Shown here: positions 1 through 8,234 of the stretch, piece after piece
How positions within the stretch are numbered: the stretch's first letter is position 1
Layout: the number at the start of each line of letters is the position of its first letter
Translations under genes and position numbers: made by a program
Notes under the pieces: generated by a model
Database searches by the model: none
The model's input: only the letters and a program-made list of their open reading frames with translations
What the model was told of the DNA's origin: nothing
NCBI RefSeq assembly: GCF_035943815.1
Contig: NZ_DASZBU010000006.1
Span: 124,001 to 188,000, forward strand
Direction of reading: 5' to 3'
DNA from: Frateuria_A sp035943815
GTDB taxonomy: Bacteria; Pseudomonadota; Gammaproteobacteria; Xanthomonadales; Rhodanobacteraceae
Length of the DNA: 64,000 bases

Positions 1-2720
1 GAGCACAGGTTGATCTTGGCGATCACGCTGCCGTCGGACGCGTTGACGGCATAGAAGATCGGCTGTTCGCTTGGGCTGTTGTAGCCATTGCCGAACAGCA
101 CGGCGAAACCGTTCACCTTGGCATTGTTCGAGCTATCGGTCACCGTGACGGCATTGGAGCGCACGATGACGGGCGTACCGTAGCTGAGGCCCATGCCTGC
201 GTCGGTGAATTCCCACTTCACCGCGCTCGCGACGCTGGTGTCGGAGGTGAAGCCCGCAGGGTTGGTGACGTCCAGCGCGTAGACGCTCTTGCCGCCGGCG
301 TTTTCCCCACCCACCAGCAGGGTATGCCAGCTGCCGTCGGAGAGCAGCGCATCGCCTACCTGCGGCGAGCCGTCGACGAAGAACTGGTGGTGGTAGTAGT
401 AGAGCGGATCGGTGAGCGCATAGAGGTTACCGAACACCCCGTTCGGGATGAAGGCCATCTGCTCGTTGCCGGTCGCCGCCGAAACCCCGTGGAGCATGCC
501 GTCGTTGGCGCCGAAATAGAGCATTGGCATGCGGCTGGCGTTGTTGGTCACGAAGGTCTGGTAGGAACCGTCCGGGAAATAGCTGGACGGCGGCCCGACG
601 AAGGCGGGCGAACTGTCGACCACATCGCCGAGCAGGTGCGCGCGGTTCCGGAACGGCCCGCCGCTGGTCTGTTCCTCTGTGTGGCTGCCCCTGAGGTAGT
701 CGACGCGCATCTGTCCGTTGCTGTCGGAGGGTTGCAGCTGCCCGCGCAGGGTGGTCGAGAGGTTGCTCCACTGGAACGGCACGCCGACCGGCGCCACGGC
801 GCCCGAACTGTCCGTGTGATACGGGTCCCAGGTGGCGATGTTGCGGGCGGTTCCCTGGGTGTCCAGTTGGGCCTGCACGCTCCAGGTGGGCGTGGTGCTG
901 ATCACGGCGCCGGTGCTGATGCCGTACTCGTCCAGGTCGCCGATCCACGCGTTGTCGGTGGAGGCGCCCGGGGTGAACGTGGCCTGGTAGACCATCGAGT
1001 TCGCATTCAACGAGGTGGAATTGGCGGCCGCGGAACTCGAGGAACTGTTCTGGCTGGATACGTTGGCCAGGATCGCTTGCAGGTCGTTCACCAGCGCGGC
1101 CGGGCTTTTGGCCTTGAAATACTTGTCCGCGCTGGCCGAGGCGGTGCCGCCGGCCACCGCCATCGCCGCCAACGTGGCAGCCGCCTGCGGGTTCTTGGTG
1201 GAGTCGACGCCAGCGCCCAGGCCGATCACGTAGGTCTGGATTCCGGCCTGATTGAGGGCCTGCAGCTGGCTGATGGTGTCGGTCAGCGCCTGGTCGTTGG
1301 TGGTCTTGAGCGACCCATCCGTGTTGAACGTGGCAGTCACGCCGTAGCCGTTGGCCGATGCGCTGCCCAGGGGCGGCCAGAGATTGTTGGCCAGGTCCTG
1401 CGTAGGCAGGCCGTCGGTGATCAGGACCACGTACTGCTTGGGCTGCGCGCATCCGTTGCTGCTCGTGGGCAGGCTGCTTTTCAGCGTCGCCTGGGCGCCC
1501 TTCAGCAGTCCCGCCAGCGGCGACTGCACGGTCAACGCTTTGATTTCGGTCGACGAGCCGCTGCTGGTCTCCGGCTTCAAGGCCGGCGCAAAGGCCGTCA
1601 GCGCTGTGTTCACGGAGCTGGTCGTGGGCGACAGGCCCGCCGTGGTCATCTTCACCACGGTGTTGCCGGTGGTCGCCGAGGCGGTCGAATAAAAACCGAA
1701 TCCACGCTCGGCGTAGAGCACCTGCGTCGAATAAGGCACGTAGCCCGCGTTCGTCGGATTGGTGGAGAACCCGCCGTTGTTCGGCGAGCTGCTGTCGTAG
1801 CCCACCGAGATGCTGCCGCTGTTGTACTGGGCGAGCGTGAAGTTGGGCGGGAACGGGGACCGCGGATCGCCGCCACTGCGGTTGTAGGTGTCGAAGACGC
1901 CCGAGAGCCCACTCGCATAGAGGACGTCGTTGATGTCCGGGTCGTCACTCGAGGCGGCGATCAACATGTAGGGCTTGGTGGCGATGCTGCCGCCGTACAA
2001 CGTGCTGTCGATCGACGCGCAGTTGCTTTTGACCTTGGACGAGGCGCTGCCGTAGCCGTAGCAGGGATTGGCTATGTACCGGGTGCCCGTCGGCGGGTTC
2101 GTGTTCGACGACGAAAAACTGAAGCCTCCCTCGGCGGACATCAGATACACCCAGGTGGTGTAGACCGAGGAGCTGGGCGCGCTGTAGTCCATCAACGCGA
2201 AGTCGGTGCTGGGCATGTATTGCTGCAGGATCGCGCTGATGCCCGCCTTGGCCACGTTGAGTCGGCTGGCGCTGTTGTCGTACTGCGTGCCGCCGCTGCT
2301 GGTGTCGTACTCGGCGCCGCTGCTGTTGACGGTATAGGGCGCAAGCACCGTGCTGCTGCCGGCCGGCACGCTGCTGCCGGCATTGAGCGGCGGCGTGAAT
2401 CCGCTGGGCACCACGTAGTTGATCGGGGAACTGGAGGTGTTGAGCGAAGACAGCCCGGTGGTGCTGCCGAAGGCGCCCGAGCCGGTCATGATCGCGCCGC
2501 TCAGGTCGCCGTCCATCGACTGCGAGTTACCGAGCGCGAACAAGACCTGTGGATGCACCGGCTGCGCGACGGTCAACGGAATCTGCGAGATCGGCAGGGG
2601 CGAGGCGGTCGCCGCGCGGGCGGCCGGCGACAGGCTCAATGCGCCGCAGAAGAACACGCCGACAGCCGCAACGAACACGGTGTTGAGCGGACGAAGGACG
2701 CGGGGCTTAGCGATGGTCAT
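1..2720 (-). CDS. pilY1: PilY1, type IV pilus tip/assembly protein (C-terminus off the left edge)
   Basis: Type IV pilus biogenesis factor and tip adhesin, exported to the cell surface. About 906 codons lie in the window and the frame is still open at base 1, so the C terminus is missing. Residues 1-36 form a signal peptide (hydrophobic VFVAAVGVFFCGALSL, ending AARA). A von Willebrand A-like region begins near residue 56 (FALGNSQSMDG, with Asn where the metal-site Asp usually is) and includes VVLITDGLPTQ. The last part present (MLYFGANDGMLHG) starts the PilC/PilY1 beta-propeller. It follows pilX by 16 bases and is the last visible gene of the fimT-pilV-pilW-pilX-pilY1 run. The start is the ATG just before the signal peptide. 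pilE would be expected beyond the left edge. Confidence 0.93.
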   Translation of the reverse strand, partial: MTIAKPRVLRPLNTVFVAAVGVFFCGALSLSPAARAATASPLPISQIPLTVAQPVHPQVLFALGNSQSMDGDLSGAIMTGSGAFGSTTGLSSLNTSSSPINYVVPSGFTPPLNAGSSVPAGSSTVLAPYTVNSSGAEYDTSSGGTQYDNSASRLNVAKAGISAILQQYMPSTDFALMDYSAPSSSVYTTWVYLMSAEGGFSFSSSNTNPPTGTRYIANPCYGYGSASSKVKSNCASIDSTLYGGSIATKPYMLIAASSDDPDINDVLYASGLSGVFDTYNRSGGDPRSPFPPNFTLAQYNSGSISVGYDSSSPNNGGFSTNPTNAGYVPYSTQVLYAERGFGFYSTASATTGNTVVKMTTAGLSPTTSSVNTALTAFAPALKPETSSGSSTEIKALTVQSPLAGLLKGAQATLKSSLPTSSNGCAQPKQYVVLITDGLPTQDLANNLWPPLGSASANGYGVTATFNTDGSLKTTNDQALTDTISQLQALNQAGIQTYVIGLGAGVDSTKNPQAAATLAAMAVAGGTASASADKYFKAKSPAALVNDLQAILANVSSQNSSSSSAAANSTSLNANSMVYQATFTPGASTDNAWIGDLDEYGISTGAVISTTPTWSVQAQLDTQGTARNIATWDPYHTDSSGAVAPVGVPFQWSNLSTTLRGQLQPSDSNGQMRVDYLRGSHTEEQTSGGPFRNRAHLLGDVVDSSPAFVGPPSSYFPDGSYQTFVTNNASRMPMLYFGANDGMLHGVSAATGNEQMAFIPNGVFGNLYALTDPLYYYHHQFFVDGSPQVGDALLSDGSWHTLLVGGENAGGKSVYALDVTNPAGFTSDTSVASAVKWEFTDAGMGLSYGTPVIVRSNAVTVTDSSNNAKVNGFAVLFGNGYNSPSEQPIFYAVNASDGSVIAKINLC

Positions 2721-2736
2721 GGCGATGATCCGCAAG

Positions 2737-3261
2737 TCATGGTTTCTGGTAGAGCGCCTGCAGCATCACCACGCCGTGGTTACCCGGGCCCACGACGCGA
2801 GCGGTAATGCGGAAAACCCTCACGACACTGCCGCCCTTGGCGCGGACCGAAGGCAGCATTTCGATCATGTACTTGCACTCGCTGACCGCCGGCACTGAGG
2901 CGCTGCAAAGCGTTGTGGAAGACGTAAGCGCGGTCCAGTTGGCGTTGCTCTTCCAGGGCAGCGGGTTGCTGCTGCCGTAGTTGCTGGCGTTGAAGAAATA
3001 CTTGCCCCCGGTATTGCCGTAGTACGCAGACGGCGCCGAGGAAATAGTGCCGCTGTTCAGTCCGCTGATGACCCCGGTCAGCTCGCTCTCGGCGGCCTGC
3101 AACGCAATCTGGCTGACCGCGGCGTTGGTGGCCATGCGCGTCTGCGAACTGATCTGCTCGATGATGAGCAGCGAGGCGATCGTGAGGACCAGGAGCAGGA
3201 TCAACACCACCGGAAGCACGATGCCGTCCTGCCGCGGCGCATGCCCGCGCGAAATGCTCAT
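2737..3261 (-). CDS. pilX: PilX, minor pilin assembly protein
   Basis: Minor component of the type IV pilus priming complex in the inner membrane, acting with PilV, PilW, FimT/FimU and PilY1. The 174-residue product has a short basic N terminus (MSISRGHAPRQDG), then one hydrophobic helix (IVLPVVLILLLVLTIASLLII) followed by EQISSQTRMATNAAVSQIALQAAESEL, the PilX_N pattern in which a Glu-containing amphipathic helix follows the membrane segment. There is no classical GFTLIE cleavage motif, which is normal for PilX. The start ATG overlaps the pilW stop (ATGA), so translation is probably coupled. The C-terminal half is poorly conserved and was assigned from position and length. Confidence 0.9.
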   Translation of the reverse strand: MSISRGHAPRQDGIVLPVVLILLLVLTIASLLIIEQISSQTRMATNAAVSQIALQAAESELTGVISGLNSGTISSAPSAYYGNTGGKYFFNASNYGSSNPLPWKSNANWTALTSSTTLCSASVPAVSECKYMIEMLPSVRAKGGSVVRVFRITARVVGPGNHGVVMLQALYQKP

Positions 3262-4337
3262 AGCGTGTCGTTCCGGGGGTTGATGGTCATGTTGAACACG
3301 TGGCGCAGACGCGTGTCGGCCGGCACCGTGATCGCCGCGTTCAGCACCTGGTAGGTCTGCGGTCCGCTGGGCATGGGCGCGGACCCGAGGTTTCCCTCGA
3401 CCAGGAAGCCGAGCCTGACCGTGGTGACGGCGGACCAGTCGGTGACACCGCTGGCGTCGACGTACTCGGTCGCCTGCGACGCAGGGCCGATGCCGTACAG
3501 GGCCTTCATGGCGATCACGCCCGGCACCATTTCGGTGACGGTCCAGGCAGCGCCGGATGCCGCGCCGTTGGCCGGCAGCGTCATCACCCCCCGGAACAGG
3601 GCGCTTTGGCCGGAATCACCCTTGCCCACGAAAAACACGGTCTGCTGCAGCGGGATGATCTGCGAATCCTTCGGATAGGCCGGCGTGCCGTTCGGTCCAC
3701 TGGCGAAGGCCAGGTTGGTGCCACTGATGCTGGTGATCTCGAAGGCAGAACTCTTGCCGCAGTCCGAGATGGCCACCATCTGCGGACCGCCGCTGTTGAT
3801 CTTATTGAGCTGGCTGACATCGTTGACCTGGATCGGGCTGCCCAGCACGGGAGCCTGTACGCCGATGGGCGAAGCGCCCGGGGCCGCCCCGATCATCGAG
3901 ATCACGTCGCTGCCCTGCTCCGCACCGCCAGCCTTCACCAGCGAGGCGTCCAGGGCGGGCGTCCAGTCTTTGGCCGTGGTGTCGTTCGCGCTGTTGTCCA
4001 CGACCTGCGTGGGGACGGTGCCCGTGAAGCCCTTCACGCTGCTGGTGGTATCGAAGGTCAGGGGCGTGGCATGCGTGCCGATGTAGGAGACGATGCCGCG
4101 GCTGATCGCGCCACAGCCCACGAAACCCGTGCCGCGCGCCACCGGCGAGATGACCGCCGAAATCGCATTGTCGGCGTCCTGGATCAGCGCCTGCGCGGAC
4201 GAGTTGCTGTAGACCTGCCGTTCGGCCACGAAGATCACGATCACGCCAGCGGCCACGACCAGGCCGATCGCCATGGCGATCATCAGCTCGATCAGTCCGA
4301 ACCCCTTCACACGGCGGGTTGTCGGTTTCGCTCTCAT
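3258..4337 (-). CDS. pilW: PilW, minor pilin
   Basis: Type IV minor pilin of the pilus-tip priming complex. The 359-residue product begins MRAKPTTRRVKGFGLIELMI, a prepilin leader ending in Gly with FGLIELM after the PilD cleavage point, then a hydrophobic alpha-helix (AMAIGLVVAAGVIVIFVAERQVY). The frame is open 177 bases further upstream, but that extension is low-complexity and would bury the leader, so the ATG at 4337 is preferred. That ATG overlaps the pilV stop as ATGA. Length is typical for PilW, which is much larger than major pilins. The C-terminal domain (NAAITVPADTRLRHVFNMTI) resembles other PilW ends. It is followed by pilX with another ATGA overlap. Confidence 0.92.
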   Translation of the reverse strand: MRAKPTTRRVKGFGLIELMIAMAIGLVVAAGVIVIFVAERQVYSNSSAQALIQDADNAISAVISPVARGTGFVGCGAISRGIVSYIGTHATPLTFDTTSSVKGFTGTVPTQVVDNSANDTTAKDWTPALDASLVKAGGAEQGSDVISMIGAAPGASPIGVQAPVLGSPIQVNDVSQLNKINSGGPQMVAISDCGKSSAFEITSISGTNLAFASGPNGTPAYPKDSQIIPLQQTVFFVGKGDSGQSALFRGVMTLPANGAASGAAWTVTEMVPGVIAMKALYGIGPASQATEYVDASGVTDWSAVTTVRLGFLVEGNLGSAPMPSGPQTYQVLNAAITVPADTRLRHVFNMTINPRNDTL

Positions 4338-4825
4338 AGCACGGTAACCAGCGTGAAGGTCGGGTTTGCCGCGGTCTTGCTTGCGCCGAACGCGGACTGT
4401 GCGGGCCGGTCGCTCCATTGCACCACCACGGTGACGGTGCTGCCTCCGGTTCCGGTGGCTACGTTGACCGAGCCCAATCCCGAGGGCAGATCCTTCTTCA
4501 AGCCGGTCTGCCACTGCCAGATGTCGTAGGCGGCCATCTGTGCCGATGTACAGGGCTTCACGCCGCAGTCCGGCGACGGGGCAGTGGCCGAGGGCGCGGC
4601 CAAGCTGGCCGAATAGGCGCTGGAGGTCTGCGCAACCACGGCGTTCGCGCGAATGCGATCCACCATGTCATAGGCGTATTGCACGGCCTGCTGCTTGAGG
4701 TAGTTCGAGCTGGCGCTGCGGGTGGCCGTGAGCAAGGTGCCGGCGACTCCCAGCATGCCCAGCGAAACGACCACTACCGCCACCAGCACTTCGATCAGGG
4801 TGAAACCGCGTTGGGCTCGTTGCAT
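4334..4825 (-). CDS. pilV: PilV, minor pilin
   Basis: Type IV minor pilin, 163 residues. The start MQRAQRGFTLIEVLVAVVVV is a short basic prepilin leader, with the PilD cleavage site after Gly7 and the conserved Glu5 of the mature protein (FTLIE). The hydrophobic helix is followed by RSASSNYLKQQAVQYAYDMVDRIRAN, the conserved helix of PilV proteins. Two cysteines near the middle (PDCGVKPCTSAQ) could form a disulfide. The frame is open upstream to 5191, but that sequence is antisense-like and overlaps fimT, so the leader ATG was chosen. It lies 11 bases after the fimT stop and overlaps pilW by ATGA. Confidence 0.92.
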   Translation of the reverse strand: MQRAQRGFTLIEVLVAVVVVSLGMLGVAGTLLTATRSASSNYLKQQAVQYAYDMVDRIRANAVVAQTSSAYSASLAAPSATAPSPDCGVKPCTSAQMAAYDIWQWQTGLKKDLPSGLGSVNVATGTGGSTVTVVVQWSDRPAQSAFGASKTAANPTFTLVTVL

Positions 4826-4836
4826 GTTCACACCGC

Positions 4837-5412
4837 TCAGGGGCAGGTCAAGGCCGAGCCGTCGGGCGCGGCGCCGGGAACGGAGGAGGACTGGATATAT
4901 CCGGTGGCGTTGATCTGCACCGCCCTGGCCTTGGGCGCGCCGCGCGAGTCGCACACCACCAGGGTCTCGTTGCCGGTCGTTATGCCCGGCACCAATCCCA
5001 GCGCATTGAAGTCGAAAGACGTGCTGCCATGCACGGCCGTGATGGAGGGCGTCGTCCCCGAGGATTTGAGCGCATGCGTGGACAACTGCGTCGCCACGGA
5101 TGCACTGCTCGGGACCGTGATGGCCTCCCAACCGCTCGCCCAGCTGCCGGAAGGACAGGAGGTACCGGTCGGAACGGCGGTTCCGGCGCACAGGGACGCC
5201 GGCTGATCCAGATCCAAAGCCTGATTCCGGGTGTAATGGAGTGCCGCCACCAAGCCGTCGACGAGGCTGTCACGGCGCGCATTCATTACGTAGCTTCGCA
5301 AACTCGGCAATGCAATGGCTGAAAGAATGGCGACAATAGCGATTGTCACCATTAATTCGATAAGCGTAAAACCGTAAATCGGCAATCGCCATTGGCGGCC
5401 GGGCATTTTCAT
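4837..5412 (-). CDS. fimT: FimT/FimU-type minor pilin (GspH family)
   Basis: First gene of the minor-pilin run. The 191-residue product starts MKMPGRQWRLPIYGFTLIEL; the prepilin leader ends at Gly and the mature N terminus FTLIELMVTIAIVAILSAIALPSL is the classical pilin helix. The GspH/FimT domain follows (RNQALDLDQPASLCAG... and C-terminal GYIQSSSVPG). A run of seven G lies 4 bases before the ATG at 5412 and 10 before the ATG at 5406, so either could be used. FimU and FimT are hard to tell apart by eye. Translation is followed closely by pilV. Confidence 0.88.
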   Translation of the reverse strand: MKMPGRQWRLPIYGFTLIELMVTIAIVAILSAIALPSLRSYVMNARRDSLVDGLVAALHYTRNQALDLDQPASLCAGTAVPTGTSCPSGSWASGWEAITVPSSASVATQLSTHALKSSGTTPSITAVHGSTSFDFNALGLVPGITTGNETLVVCDSRGAPKARAVQINATGYIQSSSVPGAAPDGSALTCP

Positions 5413-5956
5413 CGATCCCCCCCACTTTAATCGAACCCATGCCGGCACGAGCCTTTCTGGGCGCACCTTCCGAGCTTGAAGCGCCATGCGCGCCAGTGGT
5501 CAGCGGATGCGCAATCATTATGCATGGCAGGCACATCGTGACTGCCGACCATTCGTCGGAATTTCGCTACCGCTGGTCGGGCAGGGAATTACGATCGCAA
5601 AATCATGCTGAATTTGTGCGCAATTACTTTCGTTGCGCGTATTTTAATGCGCGCAGATTGGATGGCAAGCCGACTGAGGCTGGTACGGAAAAGCCCCCGT
5701 TCCAGCAAACGGAATGCGAGCAGTGGCGTCGATCCTTCCCGTCGAAGGTTTGCCCGCAGGGGTGGTCAAGCTGGAGGCTCGGTCGAGCGTCCCGCCCAGG
5801 AGCGCCCCATCCGCCTGCCGGCACGTTCCCCGCGTTCGGGGGAGGATTCGCTTCGCGTCTGGAGCGCGGGTGCAGGACGTCGGCGTTGTCACGCCCGCCA
5901 GAGCGGCTCGGATGCGCACGGCAACAGCAAAAGGTTCGGCCGCCGGTATCTGCCTG
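5413..5956. other. Gene-free interval between cheW and fimT (544 bases)
   Basis: Separates the end of the chemotaxis operon (cheW, minus) from the minor-pilin operon (minus). No convincing gene is seen; the open frames here are short and low-complexity. The stretch at about 5585-5665 is clearly richer in A/T than its surroundings and is the best place for the fimT promoter, but I cannot pick -35/-10 or -24/-12 elements with confidence. A small hairpin at 5828-5841 (CCCCG, loop, CGGGG) lies about 115 bases past the cheW stop; it has no U-tract, so it is at most a weak terminator. Confidence 0.5.
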
Positions 5957-6418
5957 TCAGGCCGTCTCGGTCTGCGGCAGCCGGCACAGGCGCCGTACGT
6001 CGAGCAGCGCGACGAAGCCGCCTTTCCACGGCAGCACGCCGGTGACTGGGTCGTCGGTGCGTGCCGCGCGGCCGGGCGGTGGCGCGGCGACGGCGGCGTC
6101 GGGGACGAGCAGTTCGCCCACCGCGTCCACGCGCAGTCCGATCCAATGCGTGGCGTGGGTCAGCATAACCACGCGCACGCCCTCACTGTCGGCGTCACAC
6201 GGGGGCAGCCCGAGGCGGCGGCGGCCGTCGAGCACCGGCACGACACGGCCGCGCAGGTGCCGCACGCCGAGCAGGTCGGCGGCAGCGCCGGGGACGGGGG
6301 TCACCTCGGCCATGCGGATCACCTCGCTCACCTGCGCCAGCGGCGCGGCGTAAGCCTGGCCGTCCAGTTGGAAGGTCAGCCAGTGCGGGGCGGTCGAAGG
6401 GGTGGCCGGGGAAGTCAT
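5957..6418 (-). CDS. cheW: CheW, chemotaxis coupling protein
   Basis: Scaffold that links chemoreceptors to CheA in the cytoplasmic signalling array. The 153-residue product is a single CheW domain: WLTFQLDGQAYAAPLAQVSEV at the start, then LLGVRHLRGRVVPVLDGRRRLGLP, the conserved strand-turn that contacts receptors and CheA, and VLPWKGGFVALLDVRRLC at the end. The loop PDAAVAAPPPGRAARTDDP is longer and more Ala/Pro-rich than usual. It is the last gene of the flhF-to-cheW operon, 31 bases after motD. A second CheW domain is carried by CheV elsewhere in the window. Confidence 0.93.
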   Translation of the reverse strand: MTSPATPSTAPHWLTFQLDGQAYAAPLAQVSEVIRMAEVTPVPGAAADLLGVRHLRGRVVPVLDGRRRLGLPPCDADSEGVRVVMLTHATHWIGLRVDAVGELLVPDAAVAAPPPGRAARTDDPVTGVLPWKGGFVALLDVRRLCRLPQTETA

Positions 6419-6449
6419 GGCCTTGAGGCTCCAGGATGGTGGCGCAGGC

Positions 6450-7496
6450 TCATTTGCCGCGCTCCGGGGTGACGATCAGCGGGGGCTCGGCGATACGGAT
6501 CGGGCGGGCCTGCGCGGAGGCATCGGGCGGCGCGGCGGCCTCGATCAGGTTGGCCGTCGGCAGCAAAGCGGTATCAGCCACGGGCGTTGCGGGAGCGGTG
6601 GACGCCGCCACGGCGAGCTGGGCGGCGGCCTGCTCGGCGTCGCCCGAATAGCGCACCGGTGTCGCGTGGTCGCTCAGCACCACCACCAGCACGCGGCGGT
6701 TGCGGTTACGCCCTTCCGCGGTGGCGTTGTCGGCGGCCGGGCGGAATTGCCCCCAGCCGATGATCCCCAGCCGGTCGGGACTGACCCCGTTCTCGCTGAA
6801 CAGCCGCGCCACGCTGGCCGCGCGCGCGGCGGAGAGTTCCCAGTTGGACGGATAGACGGCCGTGTTGATCGGCTTGTCGTCGGTGTAGCCCTCGACCCGC
6901 AGCGGATTGCCGAACGGCGCGAGGATGCCGGCCAGGCTGCTCAGCACCGCGTCGGCCTGGCGCGAAAGCTGCGCCACGCCGCTGCTAAACAGGATGTCGG
7001 TGCGGATCTCGATCTCCAGCCAGTTAGGGTTGCGTCGCACCACCACCTGCTGCTTGTCGATCAACGGCTGCAGCGCCTTTTCGACCTGATTCTGGATACG
7101 CGTGAGGTTGGCCTGGCGCTGTGCCTCCTGGGCGGCCTGCACCTCGCGCAGGGTCTCGTGCGGCGCGCGCTGCGCGACCGCACGCAGCGGCGCCGGACGC
7201 AAGGGGATCGGCACCGCGACCGGCGCGGTGGCGGCACCGGGCTGGCCCGGCGGCGTGGCGATGGCGGGGTCGACGTTGCGCGGCTTGACCCGCTCGGCCG
7301 GCATCGGCGCGATGACGTGGCTGGAACCGTTGAACGCCTCGATGATCGACTCGGACATCACCCGGTACTTGCCCTCGTTGACCACCGACACTGCGTACAT
7401 CACCACAAAGAAGGCGAGCAGCAGGGTCATCAGGTCGGCATAGGGGATCGCCCACGCCTCGTGGTTGATGTGATCCTCGTGGTGCTTGCGCTTCAC
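6450..7496 (-). CDS. motD: MotD (MotB-family) flagellar stator protein
   Basis: Inner-membrane stator subunit that anchors the ion channel to peptidoglycan. The 348-residue product has a cytoplasmic basic N terminus, one membrane helix with the ion-carrying Asp21 in IPYADLMTLLLAFFVVMYAV, a proline-rich plug/linker, and an OmpA-type peptidoglycan-binding domain (ILFSSGVAQLS..., VEGYTDDKPI..., NWELSAARAASVARLF..., NRNRRVLVVVL). About 65 Ala/Pro-rich residues extend past the OmpA domain. Its start overlaps the motC stop (ATGA), as expected for a stator pair made in fixed ratio. Named MotD rather than MotB because of its pairing and position between cheA and cheW, as in Pseudomonas. Another MotAB set could exist elsewhere in the genome. 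Confidence 0.92.
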   Translation of the reverse strand: MKRKHHEDHINHEAWAIPYADLMTLLLAFFVVMYAVSVVNEGKYRVMSESIIEAFNGSSHVIAPMPAERVKPRNVDPAIATPPGQPGAATAPVAVPIPLRPAPLRAVAQRAPHETLREVQAAQEAQRQANLTRIQNQVEKALQPLIDKQQVVVRRNPNWLEIEIRTDILFSSGVAQLSRQADAVLSSLAGILAPFGNPLRVEGYTDDKPINTAVYPSNWELSAARAASVARLFSENGVSPDRLGIIGWGQFRPAADNATAEGRNRNRRVLVVVLSDHATPVRYSGDAEQAAAQLAVAASTAPATPVADTALLPTANLIEAAAPPDASAQARPIRIAEPPLIVTPERGK

Positions 7497-8233
7497 GACA
7501 GGTAGCCCTGCAGCTTGGCCTCGATCTGCCGCGGGTTGTCGCCCTCGGCGATTGAGACCAGCCCTTCGACGAGGATTTCGCGCATCTGCGTCTGCTTGCG
7601 CACCAGGCCCTTGAGCCGCGCGGACATCGGCAGCATCAGCAGGTTGGCCAGCCCGACACCATAGATGGTGGCGACGAAGGCGGCGGCGATGCCGTGGCCG
7701 AGCTTGCTCGGATCGGCCAGGTTCTGCATCACCGCCATCAGGCCCATCACGGCGCCGATGATGCCCATCGTGGGCGAGTAGATGCCGGCGTTCTCGAAGA
7801 CCTTGGCGGCGACCAGTTCGTTGTGCTCGCGCGCCTCCAGCTCCACCTCGAGCACGCCGCGGATGGCATCGGGCTCACCGCCGTCGACCAGCATCTGCAA
7901 GCCCTTGCGCACAAAGCCGTCGACTTCCTGGTCGATCTGCGGCTCCAGGCCGAGCAGGCCCTGGCGGCGCGAGATCTCGCTCCAGTTGACGATGCGCCCG
8001 ATCAGGTCGGACGGGTGGAACGCCGGCGGCCGGTAGACCATCGGCAGCATGCCCAGCGCGCGCCGCAGCACGCCGCCCGGGGTCTGCACCATCAGCGCGG
8101 CGACGGTGCCGCAGAACACGATCACGAACGCGGCCGGGTTGATCAATGCGCCGACGGTCGAGCCCTTGAGGATGGTGCCCACGATGATGACCAGGAAGGC
8201 CAGGATCGTGCCGGTGAGGCTCACCACATCCAT
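7493..8233 (-). CDS. motC: MotC (MotA-family) flagellar stator protein
   Basis: Four-helix inner-membrane stator subunit that pairs with MotD to conduct ions and push on FliG. The 246-residue product starts MDVVSLTGTILAFLVIIVGTIL and has hydrophobic segments near residues 5-22, 30-50, 148-168 and 181-201. The motif GIYSPTMGIIGAVMGL and the C-terminal pair form the MotA/TolQ/ExbB channel domain. The cytoplasmic loop between helices 2 and 3 includes the torque region (MLVDGGEPDAIRGVLEVELEAREHNE). It follows cheA by 1 base and overlaps motD by ATGA. Confidence 0.93.
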   Translation of the reverse strand: MDVVSLTGTILAFLVIIVGTILKGSTVGALINPAAFVIVFCGTVAALMVQTPGGVLRRALGMLPMVYRPPAFHPSDLIGRIVNWSEISRRQGLLGLEPQIDQEVDGFVRKGLQMLVDGGEPDAIRGVLEVELEAREHNELVAAKVFENAGIYSPTMGIIGAVMGLMAVMQNLADPSKLGHGIAAAFVATIYGVGLANLLMLPMSARLKGLVRKQTQMREILVEGLVSIAEGDNPRQIEAKLQGYLS

Positions 8234-8234
8234 G

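Noticed and set aside
324..2807. Long plus-strand open frame of 827 codons opposite pilY1
   Set aside because: Arg/Gly/Val-rich antisense reading of a high-GC gene; the minus strand encodes a clear PilY1 with signal peptide, VWA-like and beta-propeller parts.
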